Positions 59,630 through 64,000 of a stretch of DNA of 64,000 bases are shown here, in pieces. The notes below the pieces were generated by a model. It ran no database searches. It saw only the letters and a program-made list of their open reading frames with translations, and was not told the origin of the DNA. The translations under genes were made by a program, and so were the position numbers. This stretch comes from Litoditis marina (Eukaryota > Nematoda > Chromadorea > Rhabditida > Rhabditidae): contig OZ038435.1 in assembly GCA_964036275.1 (NCBI GenBank), positions 31,663,521-31,727,520 on the forward strand, written 5' to 3'. The first letter of the stretch is position 1. The number at the start of each line of letters is the position of its first letter.

Positions 59630-60682
59630 TCATGGGACATCTGGTAGAGGGGCCGGTCGAATGTAGGATTGGAAGGCTTGAGTTGTCCGCCATCTGCCAG
59701 CAGCCATCACCGCTGCACCCGAAATTCCGTTCTCTAGGGCTGACGAGGCGCGTCCACCTCTGAAAGAGTGTGATGTGTAATGATGCTCTTGCAGACCCGC
59801 CGCTAGCATCAGGTCTTGCAATTCTGACGAGAGCGTAGATATAGTTAGCGCCGTCTTAGTGCTGGATGAGAGGAATAGAGGTAATGGTGAGTCTGCGGTT
59901 GTTTTGGCTAAAAATGCTCGCCAGACAGCTTCTTCCTGCGACCCGCTCGGAATTTTGAATTTTAAAGACACGCCTCTGGCCAGTTGATCCGTTTTAGATT
60001 TTCGGATAAATAGTCCCCAGATCCCATCGACTACGGTAACGTCTCGTCTAGTGAGCGCCTGTGCCTCTCCTATTCGCAATAAGCCCCGGAATAGTACGAT
60101 AGCTAGGGCAGCACTTCTCAGGAATTGTCCCGAACCCTGCGATACGGCCGTTTGAATTAGGATAACGTAGTGTGCGAGAGAAATCTTTGCTCTGTGACGA
60201 GTAGATGGTGTATTTCTTGCGGCGGATTCCAAAATGGCTTTTTCTACCAGCTTATCCCCTCCCTCTTGCGCTCCAAAGAAATAGCTTAGAGAAGATGAAA
60301 TAAGAACAATGGACTTATGTTTACCAAGATTGATACAATGAGCTAGATATAAATTACGTACTTTAGATACAGGAACGTCTGTCACTCCGCTGTCGATCCT
60401 CCAGTCCGCGAAAATCTTAGCCTGAGAGGAATAGGCTGCCAATGTTGATCCAGCTCTATCCGAAACCAACGAACGTCTGATCCTTGATGCGATATCCGGC
60501 AGATTCAGTTGCTTCGCCAAGTTCTGCAGATTTTCACCCGACGACCACTTTGAGCCTGAACAATACCAAATTATATACAAAAACCCTTCCTTTGCGTGCT
60601 GTGGCGGGCGGGTGGGGAGGGAGCCACGCACCAAAGACAAAAACCTGGATAATGAGTGAAATTTTGGGAATTTCACATTCAA
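59630..60682 (-). CDS. PAT tyrosine recombinase
   Basis: 350 residues. The catalytic set of the tyrosine recombinase (phage integrase) family is visible: R203 in GLLRIGEAQ, the HSFR box at H305-R308, W331 in AAGRW, and the nucleophile Y340 in FQSYIRP. An N-terminal core-binding-type region (ASRIRRSLVSDRAGSTLAAY) precedes them. The enzyme would insert circular element DNA made by reverse transcription, usually without target duplication. The frame opens inside the A2 repeat (MNVKFPKFHSLSRF). Residues around 40-45 cover a TATTGTTCAG acceptor-like site, so the mature protein may begin through a spliced leader exon in A1. Confidence 0.92.
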   Translation of the reverse strand: MNVKFPKFHSLSRFLSLVRGSLPTRPPQHAKEGFLYIIWYCSGSKWSSGENLQNLAKQLNLPDIASRIRRSLVSDRAGSTLAAYSSQAKIFADWRIDSGVTDVPVSKVRNLYLAHCINLGKHKSIVLISSSLSYFFGAQEGGDKLVEKAILESAARNTPSTRHRAKISLAHYVILIQTAVSQGSGQFLRSAALAIVLFRGLLRIGEAQALTRRDVTVVDGIWGLFIRKSKTDQLARGVSLKFKIPSGSQEEAVWRAFLAKTTADSPLPLFLSSSTKTALTISTLSSELQDLMLAAGLQEHHYTSHSFRGGRASSALENGISGAAVMAAGRWRTTQAFQSYIRPAPLPDVP

Positions 60683-60685
60683 AAC
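60624..60685 (-). repeat. PAT internal repeat A2
   Basis: It matches 63939-64000 over all 62 visible bases. The true repeat may extend to about 60765. It carries the start codon of the recombinase frame. Confidence 0.9.
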
Positions 60686-60765
60686 CTACCGTACCCGGAG
60701 CGGTACGGGACCCACTTTGAATTTGGCGCTTTCTGCGGGAAATTCAAATTCATTCGAAATTCCAA

Positions 60766-60829
60766 TTATACCTCCGTATTACTACGGCATAACCAAAATT
60801 TCGAAAACATTTTGAGAAGCGAAAGCTTG
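60766..60829 (-). repeat. PAT internal repeat B1
   Basis: 64-bp copy of the terminal repeat at 59335-59398. It sits directly beside A2, giving the B1-A2 junction expected of a PAT element. Confidence 0.9.
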
Positions 60830-60848
60830 GATCTACAAAGTCGGGGAA

Positions 60849-63194
60849 CTAGAAATTCAGTGCACGGCCTTTTCGTGGCTTATCCGAGAAATCCAACAAT
60901 AGGAAAACAAAAGGGGAACAGGTGAAAGGCCCCGCAAACGTAGGTGATGACCCGTGTTCTAGCAGAATTTTTGCTCCCGTGGGGTAAAGAATGCCATCCC
61001 TCACAAAATCAGCCCATTTCCCCCTCGGTTTGAAAACTGCGTGAAATGGTTGAGATTCCCACCAAGGGCATCCTAGGATCGCCGTGCCCTTGTTTGCCCT
61101 CAGCCAGTTGATGCTCTTAGAAACTAAGGACACTGGTGGAACTAACCAAACGAATCCATTCCAGATTTCTGTTGATCCTGGACCGAATGCGTCGACGGCT
61201 CGGCTTCCTGGCTCCCAATCTCTAGAGACGAATCGATCACACTTTCTGTTGTCCCTGGAAGCAAACAAATCACAGTCACAACTACCCCATTTAGCCTGTA
61301 ACCAATTTGCTGTGGAGACGCTAATTCCCCAATTGTCTCCATCTTCTATCCTACTTGCCGCATCGGCCTCCTCGTTCTGCTCTCTGGGAATCCAGACCAC
61401 CTTGACTTGGCAATCATTGGATTCCTCCCATTTCCAGACTAACTTAGCCAACCTATTCAACTCCCTATTGAGGCTACCTTTCCTAACGATAATTTCCGCC
61501 GCTTGGTTATCAGTGTTGACGGTAATTTTACCGGAAATGAAATCCTTAAACGAGAATAATCCAAAGAGTATAGCTTGTAGCTCTCGCCACGTACTAGATT
61601 TCGTCCTATCGGTGAGGTTCATGACCTGTGAACAGGATACGTTCACTGGGCTAGCGTTTAGTACTGCTCCCAGTGCGAAATTAGACGCGTCAACACTAAT
61701 AACAAAATCTTCCTCGAATTTCAGTTCTACTTTATTCAGGTCACAGTCAAAAGTTCCAGCCAACTCTAATTTCCAAAATTCCAACTCACTGAGCTCCTCC
61801 TCTGACGTTTTCCAGCGATAGCTGAGAGCCGTCCCATTCGTCTGCGCCTCCGCCACCTCCGCACCGACTGCCCTTGTGAACCTTTTTCTTCTATCTGAAA
61901 GAATCAAATGAAAAGATGCTAAGGTACCACTCCATCTGAGCCTATCGTGCAGAGAGGGAGCTCTGGAATTCAACATATACTCTATTAAGGTTCTAGCCTT
62001 TTGGACCCTCCTCTCCGTAACCGCCAATCTGTAAGATTCAAGATTGATAGAAAAGCCTAACCATTCTGCCTCCCTCTCGGGAATCCAAGAACACTTGGCA
62101 TCCGCGAAGAACCATCCTCCGTCACCAAGGTCACGCCGAATCCTCTCTGCAGAGCTCCAGCAATCAGACCTGGAAATGTCCCAAATAATACCGTCATCAA
62201 TGTAAATAGCTATCCCTTCTCCCTCAGATCTCCATTTCTTAATGAAGGGCCTCAGCATCTTCGTGAACAGTCTAGGGGCAGACGAAAGTCCGAAAGGCAC
62301 AACCGTATATACATAAGTTGACCCGTTCCACGAAAAACCTAGATATTTTCTATGCTCCTGCGCAACCAAAATGTGATGATAACCAGCCTTAAGATCGAAA
62401 GTACACATATATCCACCTTTCGGCAGCAATTGAGAAACTACAGCCATATCGTCTAGTTTGCATTTATCTTTTGGCAGCGATAAATTTAACTGTGATAAAT
62501 CTAGAATAAGCCTCAATTTCTTACCTTCAGCCACCGACAGAGGATTGATACGCACGGGATCTCCCGACCTGACCTCCTGCACCGCCCCCGACCGAATAAG
62601 ATCTGAAACAGCTGTGGATACAAAATCACTATGCAAAAGAGCCGATTTATTATTAACCGTTCCCACCAACGGCGCCGGCTCCTCTACAAACGGAATAGAA
62701 TAACCATGAACAACGGTATTTAGAACTAAAATAGAAGGATTAAGCTTTAACCAAAAATTTCTAAACTGTTCCCTATGAATCGAACCAACTGAATACTCAC
62801 TATCATCTCCTGCGGGATGGACATTCCCGCTTCCAATGTCCACTTTGTCCACACGCATGACAGACGCCGCTGCTCCCGTTGCTGTTGAAAGGGGGACCCC
62901 GACCTTGTTGGTGAGCAGGCCTCGAACCACCTCTCCCACCGCTGGATGCGAATGCCATTTGAGGCTGGGAGACGTATCCGTACTGGGGAGCAGCATGCCG
63001 GGCCACTCCCCCCTTCCGAAAGGGCCGTCTCTTTGGAGATGGCGAGCGAGACTCCGATTCCGAGCTATCCCTCCTTCTTCTTCTGCCCTTGGACTTCCTA
63101 GCAGCGAAATCCGCGAGATTGGGGTCCACCTCCCGGATGGCGTCGATTTCCTTCCTATTTTCGATATAATCAAAAATCTCCGGCTTGGTATCAC
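60849..63194 (-). CDS. PAT reverse transcriptase - RNase H - methylase-like polyprotein
   Basis: The open frame spans 781 codons, but about the first 130 overlap gag in another frame and are unlikely to be made; the RT-like sequence starts near FRNFWLKLNPSI. Reverse transcriptase motifs include RLILDLSQLN, FDLKAGYHHI, VVPFGLSSAPRLFTK and the catalytic YIDDG near residue 330. RNase H follows at about 495-620 (ISVDASNFALGAVL, WRELQAILFGL, VNTDNQAAEI). The C-terminus (CDLFASRDNRKCDRFVSR, then VDAFG and WLVPPVSLV near 645-690) resembles the adenine-methylase-like domain of DIRS-order polyproteins, with PP but no clear N/D-PP-F/W motif. The frame is +1 relative to gag, so shifting or separate initiation is needed. 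Confidence 0.9.
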   Translation of the reverse strand: MIPSRRFLIISKIGRKSTPSGRWTPISRISLLGSPRAEEEGGIARNRSLARHLQRDGPFGRGEWPGMLLPSTDTSPSLKWHSHPAVGEVVRGLLTNKVGVPLSTATGAAASVMRVDKVDIGSGNVHPAGDDSEYSVGSIHREQFRNFWLKLNPSILVLNTVVHGYSIPFVEEPAPLVGTVNNKSALLHSDFVSTAVSDLIRSGAVQEVRSGDPVRINPLSVAEGKKLRLILDLSQLNLSLPKDKCKLDDMAVVSQLLPKGGYMCTFDLKAGYHHILVAQEHRKYLGFSWNGSTYVYTVVPFGLSSAPRLFTKMLRPFIKKWRSEGEGIAIYIDDGIIWDISRSDCWSSAERIRRDLGDGGWFFADAKCSWIPEREAEWLGFSINLESYRLAVTERRVQKARTLIEYMLNSRAPSLHDRLRWSGTLASFHLILSDRRKRFTRAVGAEVAEAQTNGTALSYRWKTSEEELSELEFWKLELAGTFDCDLNKVELKFEEDFVISVDASNFALGAVLNASPVNVSCSQVMNLTDRTKSSTWRELQAILFGLFSFKDFISGKITVNTDNQAAEIIVRKGSLNRELNRLAKLVWKWEESNDCQVKVVWIPREQNEEADAASRIEDGDNWGISVSTANWLQAKWGSCDCDLFASRDNRKCDRFVSRDWEPGSRAVDAFGPGSTEIWNGFVWLVPPVSLVSKSINWLRANKGTAILGCPWWESQPFHAVFKPRGKWADFVRDGILYPTGAKILLEHGSSPTFAGPFTCSPFVFLLLDFSDKPRKGRALNF

Positions 63195-63765
63195 CGATCA
63201 CGAGAGTAACATTCCTATGCTTGATTTTTTCGATCACCGCTCCCAGCTCTTCCCGTTCCTTGCCCTCCTGGGCCGTAGCGTGCAACTTCTGAAGTTGTCC
63301 CTGGATTTCACAGTTGAACTCGTGCTGCATTCTGAAGGCCTTTTTGGTGAACTTAGGCTTGTTCTCCACGGCCGGAGCCAGCTCGCTTGCCGCTACTCTA
63401 GCCTGATGTTGCCCAGCCGAAATGGCGGAATTAAGCAATTGCGTGACAACGTCGATCGATAATGCCTGCCCGTTCGCGACGGAACCCGAAGAACCTGCGA
63501 CCACCGGAGCCGCGTGCACGATACCACCAGCTCCGAATGCCAGACCGTTCTGCGAAGTACCTAATCCTGTAGACAAGGGAACGCCGCCCGCCACCAAACC
63601 TCCTCCTTGACTTCCTTGCGCCGCCGGCACCGTGATTGTCCCTCCGCTTCCAGTAATACCACCTCCTGCCACAACGGGCGCCGTAACCTTCTGAGCACTT
63701 TGCGCTGCACCATTACCGTTCGCCGACGATACCGTAGACCCAGTCTGTGATTGACCCGCAGTCAT
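62803..63765 (-). CDS. PAT Gag-like protein with zinc knuckle
   Basis: 320 residues. A glycine/alanine/valine-rich N-terminus (about 1-110) precedes a helical, charged region (KKAFRMQHEFNCEIQGQLQK, then a KIKHRNVTL region), a basic RS/KR-rich patch (KGRRRRRDSSESESRSPSPK) and a C-terminal CCHC knuckle, CHACGQSGHWKREC (C-x2-C-x4-H-x4-C), as in retroelement nucleocapsids. The stop lies inside the overlap with the RT frame. The role is packaging of element RNA. Confidence 0.88.
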   Translation of the reverse strand: MTAGQSQTGSTVSSANGNGAAQSAQKVTAPVVAGGGITGSGGTITVPAAQGSQGGGLVAGGVPLSTGLGTSQNGLAFGAGGIVHAAPVVAGSSGSVANGQALSIDVVTQLLNSAISAGQHQARVAASELAPAVENKPKFTKKAFRMQHEFNCEIQGQLQKLHATAQEGKEREELGAVIEKIKHRNVTLVIGDTKPEIFDYIENRKEIDAIREVDPNLADFAARKSKGRRRRRDSSESESRSPSPKRRPFRKGGVARHAAPQYGYVSQPQMAFASSGGRGGSRPAHQQGRGPPFNSNGSSGVCHACGQSGHWKRECPSRRR

Positions 63766-63938
63766 CCTAGAAAAACCTCGAATTTAGAATCACAAATAGA
63801 ATTTTTGGCAAAACGAGAAGAGAAATTAATATAAACTATAGTAAAACAGCCGAAATAACCTGCGGGAGTACCCTATACCTTGAATATAGTCTATAATCCT
63901 GAACCTTTCAATTTTAAAATGAAAATTGAATAATTTCA

Positions 63939-64000
63939 CCACGCACCAAAGACAAAAACCTGGATAATGAGTGAAATTTTGGGAATTTCACATTCAAAAC
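63939..64000 (-). repeat. PAT terminal repeat A1 (cut by window edge)
   Basis: 62 visible bases match A2. The same start codon and first 20 codons as the recombinase frame are present, then the sequence departs into the gag leader. The rest of A1 and the host junction lie past 64000. Confidence 0.88.

Larger units (their letters stand above)
59335..64000 (-). mobile_element. PAT-type (DIRS-order) tyrosine-recombinase retrotransposon, nearly complete
   Basis: Read on the minus strand the order is A1 (from 64000 or beyond), gag, RT-RNase H-methylase-like frame, B1 (60829-60766), A2 (60685-60624), tyrosine recombinase, B2 (59398-59335). B1 and B2 are 64-bp copies; A1 and A2 match over at least 62 bp up to the window edge. 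Split direct repeats A1-B1A2-B2 define the PAT-like group known from Panagrellus and other nematodes, distinct from the inverted repeats of DIRS1. DIRS-order elements integrate with a tyrosine recombinase instead of a DDE integrase. All three frames are open with catalytic motifs, so the copy looks young. Only the outer part of A1 is missing, cut by the window. Confidence 0.92.

Noticed and set aside
61084..61821. 245-codon plus-strand frame
   Set aside because: Antisense shadow of the RT-RNase H coding sequence.

Overview
The window is nuclear DNA of a nematode, most likely a rhabditid close to Caenorhabditis. The coding signal is split into small exons joined by GT...TTTCAG-type introns. 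Several first exons follow an acceptor-like TTTNAG just before the ATG, the usual place for spliced-leader addition. A chemoreceptor-type seven-helix gene is present, the base composition is AT-rich, and the non-coding DNA is full of short foldback (MITE-like) repeats. The species cannot be named from sequence alone. Every exon below was read by eye from splice sites, reading phase and protein resemblance; no transcript or database was used.

Layout. 1-5445 (-): 5' part of a large secreted NIDO-domain gene (mucin-4/SUSD2 type), running off the left edge. 5.4-12 kb: repeats, with an RTE retrotransposon tail enclosed by MITE-type inverted termini, a second LINE tail, G/C-homopolymer DNA and several foldback elements. 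12.1-15.2 kb (-): an unrecognised secreted protein whose large intron holds a 1.1-kb foldback element. 17.7 kb (-): tRNA-Lys(CTT). 18.8-21.0 kb (+): serpentine chemoreceptor, possibly decayed. 22.0-23.3 kb (-): decaying gene with an in-frame stop. 23.5-24.8 kb: nested and abutting MITEs. 26.2-27.2 kb (+): small cysteine-rich secreted peptide of macin (theromacin/hydramacin) type. 27.2-36.7 kb: gene-poor, repeat-rich. 36.7-41.0 kb (+): METTL18-like methyltransferase with eroded SAM motifs. 42.1-43.4 kb (-): FMRFamide-like neuropeptide precursor. 43.4-51.4 kb: gene-poor, with duplications, CACGTG clusters and a microRNA-like hairpin. 51.9-55.7 kb (+): complete TMEM120 homologue. 56.2-56.5 kb (-): possible small gene. 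56.6-57.4 kb: foldback DNA around a tRNA-like sequence. 58.1-59.3 kb (+): exons of an unrecognised gene that stop where a PAT-type tyrosine-recombinase retrotransposon begins. 59.3-64.0 kb (-): that retrotransposon, with gag, RT-RNase H and recombinase frames open and split direct repeats (A1...B1-A2...B2); only the A1 end is cut by the window.

The host genes are functionally unrelated neighbours, not an operon. The strongest points are the PAT element and its apparent insertion into a coding exon, a possible spliced route to its recombinase, the macin-like peptide, the RFamide precursor, the 87-nt hairpin near 51.4 kb, and the METTL18-like protein with degenerate cofactor motifs.
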